This document shows positions 47,201-62,200 of a DNA stretch of 64,000 nt, in pieces; within the stretch, counting starts at the first letter, position 1; every line of letters starts with the position of its first letter. The stretch is from Archivesica marissinica (Eukaryota > Mollusca > Bivalvia > Venerida > Vesicomyidae). A model generated the notes under the pieces. It worked only from the letters and a program-made list of their open reading frames with translations, was not told the origin of the DNA and ran no database searches. The position numbers and the translations under genes are program-made. Where the stretch lies: NCBI GenBank assembly GCA_014843695.1, contig CM026404.1:6079773-6143772 (forward strand), written 5' to 3'.

Positions 47201-50200
47201 AGTCCAGGTATCTCAGACCCGCCAGAACAATCCAGGTATCTCAGACCCGTCAGAACAGTCCAGGTATCCCAGACCCGTCAGAACAGTCCAGGTATCTCAG
47301 ACCCGCCAGAACAGTCCAGGTATCTCAGACCCGTCAGAACAGTCCAGGTATCTCAGACCCGTCAGAACAGTCCAGGTATCTCAGACCCGTCAGAACAGTC
47401 CAGGTATCTCAGACCCGCCAGAACAGTCCAGGAATCTCAGACCCGTCAGAACAGTCCAGGTATCCCAGACCCGTCAGAACAGTCCATGTATCTCAGACCC
47501 GTCAGAACAGTCCAGGTATCTCAGACCCGTCAGAACAGTCCAGGTATCCCAGACCCGTCAGAACAGTCCAGGTATCTCAGACCCGTCAGAACAGTCCAGG
47601 TATCTCAGACCCGCCAGAATAGTCCAGGTATCCCAGACCCGTCAGAACAGTCCAGGTATCCCAGACCCGGCAGAACAGTCCAGGTATCTCAGACCCTTCA
47701 GAACAGTCCAGGTATCCCAGACCCGTCAGAACAGTCCATGTATCTAAGACCCGTCAGAACAGTCCAGGTATCTAAGACCCATCAGAACAGTCCAGGTATC
47801 TAAGACCCGTCATAACAATCCAGGTATCTAAGACCCGCCAGAACAGGCCATGTATCTAAGACCCGCCAGAACAGTCCAGGTATCTCAGACCCGTCAGAAC
47901 AGTCCAGGTATCGCAGACCCGTCAGAACAGTCCAGGTATCCCAGACCCGTCAGAACAGTCCAGGTATCTCAGACCCGCCAGAACAATCCAGGTATCTCAG
48001 ACCCGTCAGAACAGTCCAGGTATCCCAGACCCATCAGAACAGTCCAGGTATCTCAGACCCGTCAGAACAGTCTAGGTATCTCAGACCCGTCAGAACAGTC
48101 CAGGTATCTCAGACCCGTCAGAACAATCCAGGTATCTCAGACCCGCCAGAACAGTCCAGGAATCTCAGACCCATCAGAACAGTCCAGGTATCCCAGACCC
48201 GTCAGAACAGTCCAGGTATCTCAGACCCGTCAGAACAGTCCAGGTATCTCAGACCCGTCAGAACAGTCCAGGTATACCAGACCCGTCAGAACAGTCCATG
48301 TATCTCAGACCCGTCAGAACAGTCCAGGTATCTAAGACCTGTCAGAACAGTCCAGGTATCCCAGACCCGCCAGAACAGTCCAGGTATCCCAGACCCGTCA
48401 GAACAGTCCAGGTATCCCAGACCCGCCAGAACAGTCCAGGTATCCCAGACCCGCCAGAACAGTCCAGGTATCTAAGACCCGTCAGAACAGTCCAGGTATC
48501 TCAGACCCGTCAGAACAGTCCAGGTATCTCAGACCCGCCAGAACAGTCCAGGTATCTCAGACCCGTCAGAACAGTCCAGGTATACCAGACCCGTCAGAAC
48601 AGTCCAGGTATCCCAGACCCTCCAGAACAGTCCAGGTTTCTAAGACCCGTCAGAACAGTCCAGGTATCTCAGACCCGTCATAACAATCCAGGTATCTAAG
48701 ACCCGCCAGAACAGGCCATGTATCTAAGACCCGCCAGAACAGTCCAGGTATCTCAGACCCGTCAGAACAGTCCAGGTATCGCAGACCCGTCAGAACAGTC
48801 CAGGTATCCCAGACCCGTCAGAACAGTCCAGGTATCTCAGACCCGCCAGAACAATCCAGGTATCTCAGACCCGTCAGAACAGTCCAGGTATCCCAGACCC
48901 ATCAGAACAGTCCAGGTATCTCAGACCCGTCAGAACAGTCTAGGTATCTCAGACCCGTCAGAACAGTCCAGGTATCTCAGACCCGTCAGAACAGTCCAGG
49001 TATCTCAGACCCGCCAGAACAGTCCAGGAATCTCAGACCCATCAGAACAGTCCAGGTATCCCAGACCCGTCAGAACAGTCCAGGTATCTCAGACCCGTCA
49101 GAACAGTCCAGGTATCTCAGACCCGTCAGAACAGTCCAGGTATACCAGACCCGTCAGAACAGTCCATGTATCTCAGACCCGTCAGAACAGTCCAGGTATC
49201 TAAGACCTGTCAGAACAGTCCAGGTATCCCAGACCCGCCAGAACAGTCCAGGTATCCCAGACCCGTCAGAACAGTCCAGGTATCCCAGACCCGCCAGAAC
49301 AGTCCAGGTATCCCAGACCCGCCAGAACAGTCCAGGTATCTAAGACCCGTCAGAACAGTCCAGGTATCTCAGACCCGTCAGAACAGTCCAGGTATCTCAG
49401 ACCCGCCAGAACAGTCCAGGTATCTCAGACCCGTCAGAACAGTCCAGGTATACCAGACCCGTCAGAACAGTCCAGGTATCCCAGACCCTCCAGAACAGTC
49501 CAGGTATCTAAGACCCGTCAGAACAGTCCAGGTATCTCAGACCCGTCAGAACAGTCCAGGTATCTAAGACCCGCCAGAACAGTCCAGGTATCTCGGACCC
49601 GTCAGAACAACTTCAAACGATGCCGGGCATATCCGAACATATCAAGCGATAATGGCTGTCCTATTAGCGCAGTGGTTAGCGCGTTCGCTTCTCACCAATG
49701 CAATCCGGGTTCAATCCTTGGACCGGGACGTATGTGAGATGGTACGGTAGTCGCCAGGTCGGACATGTGGGTTTTTTCTCCGGGTACTCCAGGTTTCCTC
49801 CCACACGAATGACCATATATATGCTTTCATCGGCGCCAACGAGAGTGATTAATCTAAGTTGTTACAATCATTGTAAAATAAATCAAGTTTAAACTAAAAA
49901 ATACCAAGCGATCTAAGACCAATCAGTCCAGTCCATGTATCTCAGACACGCTAAAACAACTCCGAACGAGTCCGGACTCATCAGAACAATGCTTGAAACA
50001 CGTCAGAACCAGTTCAAGCGATTCCGGACTCACCAGAACAATGCTTGAAACACGTCAGAACCAGTTCAAGCGATTCCTGACTCACCAGAACAATGCTTGA
50101 AACACGTCAGAACCAGTTCAAGCGATTCCTGACTTACCAGAACAATGCTTGAAATACGTCAGAACCAGTTCAAGAGATTCCTGACTCATCAGAACAATGC

Positions 50201-53200
50201 TTGAAACACATCGGAACCAGTTCAAGCGATTCCGGACTCACCAGAACAATGCTTGAAACACATCAGAACCAGTTCAAGCGATTCCGGACTCATCAGAACA
50301 ATGCTCGAAAACGTCAGAACCAGTTCAAGAGATTCCTAACGTTCATGAAGAAGAATTGATGAAACATTGTTTTGTAAGCATACTATTTATTATATAATGA
50401 TACGTATGAAACACAACAACACAGAAATCAACATGTACTGCATAGTTACCGTATATGGTTGATATTTGCTGTTTTGGAAATCTATAGAATTAGAACTAAC
50501 TCCGTAGTTCGACTGGTTTGGATCAAACTGTAACAGCTGAAATTGTAACTCATTATAATGACTCTACTGCATGTTCAAGTAACAATAATGTTCCACTTTA
50601 CTCTTCAACTGGAACAGACGCGACAATAAATATGATCCAACATCCTAGAGTTTAACTGTAGAGTGTACAAATGTACCGCCATTTACAAAGTTATCACGAT
50701 TTTGTAAATAAATACTCATAATTTATACGTAATATTTTCAGAAAATTTGACGACAAATCTTTCAAAAACTTTACTTGGAAGGTAGCCAAACAGTCCAGGC
50801 ATTTATATAATTATAGCATAGCATTAATTGAAAAGTGGCCGAACATTCCCAGGCATACGTGTACCTAATCAAATAGGGATGTATTTATAAATAGCATTAA
50901 TTGAAACGTGACCAAACATTCCCAGACATGCGTGTATCAAATAGGGATGGATTTATAAATAGCATTAATTGAAACGTGACCAAACATTCCCAGACATGCG
51001 TGTATCAAATAGGGATGGATTTATAAATAGTATAGCATTAATTGAAACGTGACCAAACATTCCCAGGCATACGTGTACCTAATCAAATAGGGATGTATTT
51101 ATAAATAGCATTACTTGAAACGTGACCAAACATTCCCAGGCATACGTGTACCTAATCAAATAGGGATGTATTTATAAATAGCATTACTTGAAACGTGACC
51201 AAACATTCCCAGGCATACGTGTACCTAATCAAATAGGGATGGATTTATAAATAGCATTAATTGAAACGTGGCCAAACATTCCCAGGCATACGTGTACCTA
51301 ATCAAATAGGGATGGATTTATAAATAGCATTAATTGAAACGTGACCAAACATTCCCAGGCATACGAGTACCTAATCAAATAGGGATGGATTTATAAATAG
51401 CATAGCATTAATTGAAACATGGCCACACATTCCCAGCCATGCCTAATCAATTAGAAATGTACGTCTCTTCCAAGTCTAGACTTAATTAAAGTAATTCTGA
51501 ATCTGCTGAAAATTGTACAATATAATTGCAGATGTTATGGATATTTTAATAGCATTCCCAGTTTCTCACGGATGGAGACATAATCCATCTGTGAAGCGGT
51601 GTTGAGCTGATCTTAATCAGACTATAGGCAGACTTAGCGTGTTTGCGTTGGTGTTGGTATGTATACTAGATGATGTCATATTCCTCTTCATCTGGTTTAT
51701 ACAAATTTAATTTAGCTCGATTGCGAAACACGTTATTTCAACTTATAGTAATCACTCTCGAGACCTCATTCGATGGAATCCATCGCCACGAGGGAGAGAG
51801 AAGAGGCAACGTGGAATTTAAATGCCTTGCCCAAGGGCACAATCGTAACGGCTCCAGCGGGACTCGAACTCCGGACCTTTCGCACCTGAAGCGAACGCGC
51901 ATCCACTGCGCTATCACGACTTCCACAAATCTGGTGTAGGCTCTACATGTACTTGTAACATTACATGTTGTTCAAACATGTGACCCAACCCATTTGCTTC
52001 AACATTTATTGACAATTCTTGTGCACAACAATGACATAAATCGTATATACTATGCATAATCATACAAGTGTGTTCATTTGTTTTGTTCTGTACATTGTAT
52101 ATATATAATGAATACAATAACATATGATTAAACTAAACATGTATTTGAACACTATATACTCTTATTTTGACTGGGAATGCTCGGCTCTCTACGTAGCTCC
52201 GTTTCTCTGTAACTATCACAATGCACGTAGCATTTAGCATGTTCGAAAAACACAGGACCATCGCATACAATGCATTTTTTCCCATTTCTCATACAAGGAA
52301 CGTGCTTTTAATTTACCTTTCCAGCTGATTGCGTGGGTCTCACTATGGGAGGTGCCCTGTCCACCATTGCCGAAAGCGTGAAATCCTTGGCATACACTGA
52401 ATGACCGGACTCAGCATCATTACCAAGCTACAATACAATATAGGAACAGATCATCTCATGAATATACACTACGCACGTGCATATATATGAACAATGAACT
52501 TGATTACACACTAATGCAAACATTCACTAATTACACGTAGGCACGTGCATATATATGAACAATGAACTTGAATACACACTAATGCAAACATTCACTAATT
52601 ACACGTACGCACGTGCATATATATGAACAATGAACTTGAATACACACTAATGCAAACATTCACTAATTACACGTACGCACGTGCATATATATGAACAATG
52701 AACTTGAATACACACTAATGCAAACATTCACTAATTACACGTACGCACGTGCATATATATGAACAATGAACTTGAATACACACTAATGCAAACATTCACT
52801 AATTACACGTACGCACGTGCATATATATGAACAATGAACTTGAATACACACTAATGCAAACATTCACTAATTACACGTACGCACGTGCATATATATGAAC
52901 AATGAACTTGAATTGATACACATGGACTAATGGTTTTTGTGATACTAGTTTTGAATACAATGTTCGTTATTTTTTCAGGATGCAACCTTTCAAAATGAAA
53001 CCTGAATCATGTGGTAGTCCATATGTCCAAATTACTCTCTATTAAATCCCCCCATCACCAGACCACATCCTCCTAAACACGTTGTGTGAGCAGATACGCA
53101 TGTGCATGTAAAAGAACCAGAGGAAACTCTGGAATGGGTCTATGTCTGTATCAATGCACTCTCCTCCAAAAATCTAAAATGACTAATCTCTTCAGGAGGC

Positions 53201-56200
53201 GCCCTCATATGGGCAACCGGTAGCGACGATAAATAAACGTAAATCACACATAGATTGTAACTTGTCTAGAAATATAGATCTTTCTAACGTACTTACATTG
53301 AAATGTGCCTCTGTTTGATACGAACGACCATCGGAGGCATCTGAAATAATTCATTATAATTCTTCATACAATTCATTAACACACTTTGACGATATTTGTC
53401 TGCTTCAGTGAATGATTGACTTGTAGTTCACCATATGAGCATTGCACGCATTATTATCATGAGTGGCACTAACCAATGGACTCATGGGTGTATGACCTTT
53501 TGTTCAATAACATCTACGTATATATCTATATGCCTATGATGTTCTTCTAATACTGTTAATAATGATTAATCCATTTTATGTTCGCCATATTTTCCAAGAG
53601 GACCTACAACTTTTACTGTCTGTACTTACTCTTCCATACACACTGGGCACTGTCTATGCACAGTGACAAAATGTGGTCTTTATTAACAAAGAGTCTTTGT
53701 TTGAGGTTGAAATCATCATCTTTAGTAATCGCATCACTCTGTCTAGAGTATACTCGCGATAGAAATGCATTGATAGTAAATTGATGTCCGATTAGCTCAG
53801 TGGTTAGCGCGCTCGCTTCTCACCAATGCATCCTACGTTCACTTCTAGTCGGGACCGGGAAATATGTGAGATGGTACGGTGGTCGCCAGATCGGACAGTT
53901 GGGATTTCCCCGGGTAATCCGGTTTCCTCCCACACGAATGACCACATTTACGCGTTCATCCGCGCCAACGAGAGTGATTAGTAGAGAAGTTTAAACTTTT
54001 AATAGTAACTTGATGGTAGATCAATATAGTGGTCGTTAGACATAAATATTGTTATTTATAGGTGGTCTTTCATACAGTGAGTGTTGATTGTACACGTATA
54101 CGTGTATTTCATACCCTTGAACACTGTTGGTACAGTGATGTTACACAGTGAGTGTTGATTGTACACGTATACGTGTATTTCTTACCCTCGAACACTGTTG
54201 GTACAGTGATGTTACACAGTGAGTGTTGATTGTACACTACGTGTATTTCTTACCCTCGAACACTGTTGGTACAGTGATGTCACACAGTGAGTGTTGATTG
54301 TACACTACGTGTATGTCTTACCCTTGAACACCGTTGGTACAGTGATGTCATACAGTGAGTGTTGATTGTACACTACGTGTATTTCTTACCCTTGAACACC
54401 GTTGGTACAGTGATGTCACACAGTGAGTGTTGATTGTACACTACGTGTATGTCTTACCCTTGAACACCGTTGGTACAGTGATGTCACACAGTGAGTGTTG
54501 ATTGTACACTACGTGTATGTCTTACCCTTGAACACCGTTGGTGCAGTGATGTCATACGGTGAGTGTTGATTGTACACGTATACGTGTATGTCTTACCCTT
54601 GAACACTGTTGGTACAGTGATTTCTCTTGCGAACTTCTGTAGTTGGTTAATGTTGGCATACGGGCCTGCCTCTTCCTCGTCATCGTCGTCATCATCATTC
54701 TCACCCATCGAATTTCTTTTCTTTTGATGGCGACTGGAACCAAAGGGAAAACACAAACCTTAAATATACTTGAGGACATAGAAAACGCACACTTCGGATA
54801 AATGTGTTTTCACATATATAAATACATAGTTTTAAACATTTTGGAATATATTTAGTTGTTCAGTTTGTGTTTTGTAATATAGATGTGATATATCTTTGAT
54901 GGAATCCTTCGTATTTCATTTTCATGTAATAATAATCATATAATGTAGGTGTGCGATTTCTATGTCCTCTAGTATATAATGTAGGTGTGTGTTTTCTATG
55001 TCATCTAGTATATAATGTAGGTGTGCGTTTTCTATGTCCTCTAGTATATAATGTAGGTGTGCGATTTCTATTTCCTCTAGTATATAATGTAGGTGTGCGT
55101 TTTCTATGTCCTCTAGCATATAATGTAGGTGTGCGTTTTATATGTCCTCTAGTATATAATGTAGGTGTGCGTTTTCTATGTCCTCTAGTATATAATGTAG
55201 GTGTGCGTTTTCTATGTCCTCTAGTATATAATGTAGGTGTGCGTTTTCTATGTCCTCTAGTATATAATGTAGGTGTGCGTTTTCTATGTCCTCTAGTATA
55301 TAATGTAGGTGTGCGTTTTCTATGTCCTCTAGTATATAATGTAGGTGTGCGTTTTCTATGTCCTCTAGTATATAATGTAGGTGTGCGTTTTCTATGTCCT
55401 CTAGTATATAATGTAGGTGTGCGTTTTCTATGTCCTCTAGTATATAATGTAGGTGTGCGTTTTCTATGTCCTCTAGTATATAATGTAGGTGTGCGTTTTC
55501 TATGTCCTCTAGTATATAATGTAGGTGTGCGTTTTCTATGTCCTCTAGTATATAATGTAGGTGTGCGTTTTCTATGTCCTCTAGTATATAATGTAGGTGT
55601 GCGTTTTCTATGTCCTCTAGTATATAATGTAGGTGTGCGTTTTCTATGTCCTCTAGTATATAATGTAGGTGTGCGTTTTCTATGTCCTCTAGTATATAAT
55701 GTAGGTGTGCGTTTTCTATGTCCTCTAGTATATAATGTAGGTGTGCGTTTTCTATGTCCTCTAGTATATAATGTAGGTGTGCGTTTTCTATGTCCTCTAG
55801 TATATAATGTAGGTGTGCGTTTTCTATGTCCTCTAGTATATAATGTAGGTGTGCGTTTTCTATGTCCTCTAGTATATAATGTAGGTGTGCGTTTTCTATG
55901 TCCTCTAGTATATAATGTAGGTGTGCGTTTTCTATGTCCTCTAGTATATAATGTAGGTGTGCGTTTTCTATGTCCTCTAGTATATAATGTAGGTGTGCGT
56001 TTTCTATGTCCTCTAGTATATAATGTAGGTGTGCGTTTTCTATGTCCTCTAGTATATAATGTAGGTGTGCGTTTTCTATGTCCTCTAGTATATAATGTAG
56101 GTGTGCGTTTTCTATGTCCTCTAGTATATAATGTAGGTGTGCGTTTTCTATGTCCTCTAGTATATAATGTAGGTGTGCGTTTTCTATGTCCTCTAGTATA

Positions 56201-59200
56201 TAATGTAGGTGTGCGTTTTCTATGTCCTCTAGTATATAATGTAGGTGTGCGTTTTCTATGTCCTCTAGTATATAATGTAGGTGTGCGTTTTCTATGTCCT
56301 CTAGTATATAATGTAGGTGTGCGTTTTCTATGTCCTCTAGTATATAATGTAGGTGTGCGTTTTCTATGTCCTCTAGTATATAATGTAGGTGTGCGTTTTC
56401 TATGTCCTCTAGTATATAATGTAGGTGTGCGTTTTCTATGTCCTCTAGTATATAATGTAGGTGTGCGTTTTCTATGTCCTCTAGTATATAATGTAGGTGT
56501 GCGTTTTCTATGTCCTCTAGTATATAATGTAGGTGTGCGTTTTCTATGTCCTCTAGTATATAATGTAGGTGTGCGTTTTCTATGTCCTCTAGTATATAAT
56601 GTAGGTGTGCGTTTTCTATGTCCTCTAGTATATAATGTAGGTGTGCGTTTTCTATGTCCTCTAGTATATAATGTAGGTGTGCGTTTTCTATGTCCTCTAG
56701 TATATAATGTAGGTGTGCGTTTTCTATGTCCTCTAGTATATAATGTAGGTGTGCGTTTTCTATGTCCTCTAGTATATAATGTAGGTGTGCGTTTTCTATG
56801 TCCTCTAGTATATAATGTAGGTGTGCGTTTTCTATGTCCTCTAGTATATAATGTAGGTGTGCGTTTTCTATGTCCTCTAGTATATAATGTAGGTGTGCAT
56901 TTTCTATGTCTCTAGTATATAATGTAGGTGTGCGTTTTCTATGTCCTCTAGTATATAATGTAGGTGCGTTTTCTATGTCCTCTAGTATATAATGTAGGTG
57001 TGCGTTTTCTATGTCCTCTAGTATATAATGTAGGTGTGCGTTTTCTATGTCCTCTAGTATATAATGTAGGTGTGCGTTTTCTATGTCCTCTAGTATATAA
57101 TGTAGGTGTGCGTTTTCTATGTCCTCTAGTATATAATGTAGGTGTGCGTTTTCTATGTCCTCTAGTATATAATGTAGGTGTGCGTTTTCTATGTCCTCTA
57201 GTATATAATGTAGGTGTGCGTTTTCTATGTCCTCTAGTATATAATGTAGGTGTGCGTTTTCTATGTCCTCTAGTATATAATGTAGGTGTGCGTTTTCTAT
57301 GTCCTCTAGTATATAATGTAGGTGTGCGTTTTCTATGTCCTCTAGTATATAATGTAGGTGTGCGTTTTCTATGTCCTCTAGTATATAATGTAGGTGTGCG
57401 TTTTCTATGTCCTCTAGTATATAATGTAGGTGTGCGTTTTCTATGTCCTCTAGTATATAATGTAGGTGTGCGTTTTCTATGTCCTCTAGTATATAATGTA
57501 GGTGTGCGTTTTCTATGTCCTCTAGTATATAATGTAGGTGTGCGTTTTCTATGTCCTCTAGTATATAATGTAGGTGTGCGTTTTCTATGTCCTCTAGTAT
57601 ATAATGTAGGTGTGCGTTTTCTATGTCCTCTAGTATATAATGTAGGTGTGCGTTTTCTATGTCCTCTAGTATATAATGTAGGTGTGCGTTTTCTATGTCC
57701 TCTAGTATATAATGTAGGTGTGCGTTTTCTATGTCCTCTAGTATATAATGTAGGTGTGCGTTTTCTATGTCCTCTAGTATATAATGTAGGTGTGCGTTTT
57801 CTATGTCCTCTAGTATATAATGTAGGTGTGCGTTTTCTATGTCCTCTAGTATATAATGTAGGTGTGCGTTTTCTATGTCCTCTAGTATATAATGTAGGTG
57901 TGCGTTTTCTATGTCCTCTAGTATATAATGTAGGTGTGCGTTTTCTATGTCCTCTAGTATATAATGTAGGTGTGCGTTTTCTATGTCCTCTAGTATATAA
58001 TGTAGGTGTGCGTTTTCTATGTCCTCTAGTATATAATGTAGGTGTGCGTTTTTCTATGTCCTCTAGTATATAATGTAGGTGTGCGTTTTTCTATGTCCTC
58101 TATTATATAATGTAGGTGTGCCTTTTCTATGTCCTCTAGTATATAATGTAGGTGTGCGTTTTCTATGTACTCTAGAATATAATGTAGGTGTGCGTTTTTC
58201 TATGTCCTCTAGTATATAATGTAGGTGTACGTTTTCTATGTCCTCTAGTATATAATGTAGGTGTACGTTTTCTATGTCCTCTAGTATATAATGTAGGTGT
58301 GCATATACAATGCCCTCTAGTATATAATGTAGGTGTGCGTTATCTATGTCATCTAGTATATAATGTAGGTGTGCGTTTTCAATGTCCTCTAGTATATAAT
58401 GTAGGTGTGCGTTTTTCTATGTACTCTAGTATATAATGTAGGTGTGCGTGTTTCTATGTCCTCTAGTATATAATGTAGGTGTGCGTTTTTCTATGTCCTC
58501 TAGTATATAATGTANNNNNNNNNNNNNNNNNNNNNNNNNNNNNNNNNNNNNNNNNNNNNNNNNNNNNNNNNNNNNNNNNNNNNNNNNNNNNNNNNNNNNN
58601 NNNNNNNNNNNNNNNNNNNNNNNNNNNNNNNNNNNNNNNNNNNNNNNNNNNNNNNNNNNNNNNNNNNNNNNNNNNNNNNNNNNNNNNNNNNNNNNNNNNN
58701 NNNNNNNNNNNNNNNNNNNNNNNNNNNNNNNNNNNNNNNNNNNNNNNNNNNNNNNNNNNNNNNNNNNNNNNNNNNNNNNNNNNNNNNNNNNNNNNNNNNN
58801 NNNNNNNNNNNNNNNNNNNNNNNNNNNNNNNNNNNNNNNNNNNNNNNNNNNNNNNNNNNNNNNNNNNNNNNNNNNNNNNNNNNNNNNNNNNNNNNNNNNN
58901 NNNNNNNNNNNNNNNNNNNNNNNNNNNNNNNNNNNNNNNNNNNNNNNNNNNNNNNNNNNNNNNNNNNNNNNNNNNNNNNNNNNNNNNNNNNNNNNNNNNN
59001 NNNNNNNNNNNNNNNNNNNNNNNNNNNNNNNNNNNNNNNNNNNNNNNNNNNNNNNNNNNNNNNNNNNNNNNNNNNNNNNNNNNNNNNNNNNNNNNNNNNN
59101 NNNNNNNNNNNNNNNNNNNNNNNNNNNNNNNNNNNNNNNNNNNNNNNNNNNNNNNNNNNNNNNNNNNNNNNNNNNNNNNNNNNNNNNNNNNNNNNNNNNN

Positions 59201-62200
59201 NNNNNNNNNNNNNNNNNNNNNNNNNNNNNNNNNNNNNNNNNNNNNNNNNNNNNNNNNNNNNNNNNNNNNNNNNNNNNNNNNNNNNNNNNNNNNNNNNNNN
59301 NNNNNNNNNNNNNNNNNNNNNNNNNNNNNNNNNNNNNNNNNNNNNNNNNNNNNNNNNNNNNNNNNNNNNNNNNNNNNNNNNNNNNNNNNNNNNNNNNNNN
59401 NNNNNNNNNNNNNNNNNNNNNNNNNNNNNNNNNNNNNNNNNNNNNNNNNNNNNNNNNNNNNNNNNNNNNNNNNNNNNNNNNNNNNNNNNNNNNNNNNNNN
59501 NNNNNNNNNNNNNNGTCCTCTAGTATATAATGTAGGTGTGCGTTTTCTATGTCCTCTAGTATATAATGTAGGTGTGCGTTTTCTATGTCCTCTAGTATAT
59601 AATGTAGGTGTGCGTTTTCTATGTCCTCTAGTATATAATGTAGGTGTGCGTTTTCTATGTCCTCTAGTATATAATGTAGGTGTGCGTTTTCTATGTCCTC
59701 TAGTATATAATGTAGGTGTGCGTTTTCTATGTCCTCTAGTATATAATGTAGGTGTGCGTTTTCTATGTCCTCTAGTATATAATGTAGGTGTGCGTTTTCT
59801 ATGTCCTCTAGTATATAATGTAGGTGTGCGTTTTCTATGTCCTCTAGTATATAATGTAGGTGTGCGTTTTCTATGTCCTCTAGTATATAATGTAGGTATG
59901 CGTTTTCTATGTCCTCTAGTATATAATGTAGGTGTGCGTTTTCTATGTCCTCTAGTATATAATGTAGGTGTGCGTTTTCTATGTCCTCTAGTATATAATG
60001 TAGGTGTGCGTTTCTATGTCCTCTAGTATATAATGTAGGTTGCGTTTTCTATGTCCTCTAGTATATAATGTAGGTGTGCGTTTTCTATGTCCTCTAGTAT
60101 ATAATGTAGGTGTGCGTTTTCTATGTCCTCTAGTATATAATGTAGGTGTGCGTTTTCTATGTCCTCTAGTATATAATGTAGGTGTGCGTTTTCTATGTCC
60201 TCTAGTATATAATGTAGGTGTGCGTTTTCTATGTCCTCTAGTATATAATGTAGGTGTGCGTTTTCTATGTCCTCTAGTATATAATGTAGGTGTGCGTTTT
60301 CTATGTCCTCTAGTATATAATGTAGGTGTGCGTTTTCTATGTCCTCTAGTATATAATGTAGGTGTGCGTTTTCTATGTCCTCTAGTATATAATGTAGGTG
60401 TGCGTTTTCTATGTCCTCTAGTATATAATGTAGGTGTGCGTTTTCTATGTCCTCTAGTATATAATGTAGGTGTGCGTTTTCTATGTCCTCTAGTATATAA
60501 TGTAGGTGTGCGTTTTCTATGTCCTCTAGTATATAATGTAGGTGTGCGTTTTCTATGTCCTCTAGTATATAATGTAGGTGTGCGTTTTCTATGTCCTCTA
60601 GTATATAATGTAGGTGTGCGTTTTCTATGTCCTCTAGTATATAATGTAGGTGTGCGTTTTCTATGTCCTCTAGTATATATAATGTAGGTGTGCGTTTTCT
60701 ATGTCCTCTAGTATATAATGTAGGTGTGCGTTTTCTATGTCCTCTAGTATATAATGTAGGTGTGCGTTTTCTATGTCCTCTAGTATATAATGTAGGTGTG
60801 CGTTTTCTATGTCCTCTAGTATATAATGTAGGTGTGCGTTTTCTATGTCCTCTAGTATATAATGTAGGTGTGCGTTTTCTATGTCCTCTAGTATATAATG
60901 TAGGTGTGCGTTTTCTATGTCCTCTAGTATATAATGTAGGTGTGCGTTTTCTATGTCCTCTAGTATATAATGTAGGTGTGCGTTTTCTATGTCCTCTAGT
61001 ATATAATGTAGGTGTGCGTTTTCTATGTCCTCTAGTATATAATGTAGGTGTGCGTTTTCTATGTCCTCTAGTATATAATGTAGGTGTGCGTTTTCTATGT
61101 CCTCTAGTATATAATGTAGGTGTGCGTTTTCTATGTCCTCTAGTATATAATGTAGGTGTGCGTTTTCTATGTCCTCTAGTATATAATGTAGGTGTGCGTT
61201 TTCTATGTCCTCTAGTATATAATGTAGGTGTGCGTTTTCTATGTCCTCTAGTATATAATGTAGGTGTGCGTTTTCTATGTCCTCTAGTATATAATGTAGG
61301 TGTGCGTTTTCTATGTCCTCTAGTATATAATGTAGGTGTGCGTTTTCTATGTCCTCTAGTATATAATGTAGGTGTGCGTTTTCTATGTCCTCTAGTATAT
61401 AATGTAGGTGTGCGTTTTCTATGTCCTCTAGTATATAATGTAGGTGTGCGTTTTCTATGTCCTCTAGTATATAATGTAGGTGTGCGTTTTCTATGTCCTC
61501 TAGTATATAATGTAGGTGTGCGTTTTCTATGTCCTCTAGTATATAATGTAGGTGTGCGTTTTCTATGTCCTCTAGTATATAATGTAGGTGTGCGTTTTCT
61601 ATGTCCTCTAGTTATATTATTTTTAAAAAAACATTAACCAAGACAAATTGTACCCCTCATAATTTGTCATAATCGTTACATTCAATTGTGTTTCCATTCA
61701 GATGATGTTATAGATATATAACACAGTATATTCATTTCACTTCAAATTTGAAGGAGGGAATAACTCACAGTGTTTTGAGAAGGGACGCTTCGCCAGGAGG
61801 TAGAGTTCGCGGCCCGTAATCATTGTTAACTACCGTCACAAAATCACCAGCTGAAACACAAAGAAACAAGACATGTTGAAGATGGAACGATTGAAGAAAT
61901 GGCACATGTACATGTATGTGAGCATGATGTATGTGTGTGTGTGTGCGTGTGCGTGTGCGTGTGCGTGTGCGTGTGTGTGTGTATGTATGTATGTATGTAC
62001 CATTAATGTCAAACCACTTGCGGGGACCTAGACATGTTTTCCTGGACATGCTTAGCCGACCATAGCGGTTAACCAGTACTAAGCAATGTGTGTGAGGTGC
62101 CTTGCTCAAAGACACTACATATGTGGCCTGACTGAGTATCGAACCCGGACCGTTCGATTCCAAATCCGATGCTCTACCATTGGACCATGGACGCCACACT

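Noticed and set aside
44840..49610. CRISPR-like array
   Set aside because: Regular repeats but no unique spacers, in a eukaryotic intron. It is a satellite.
54951..61637. Very long open frames with a repeated 12-residue text
   Set aside because: They arise because the 36-bp unit is a multiple of three without stops. There is no start context, no splice border and no non-repeat coding flank.
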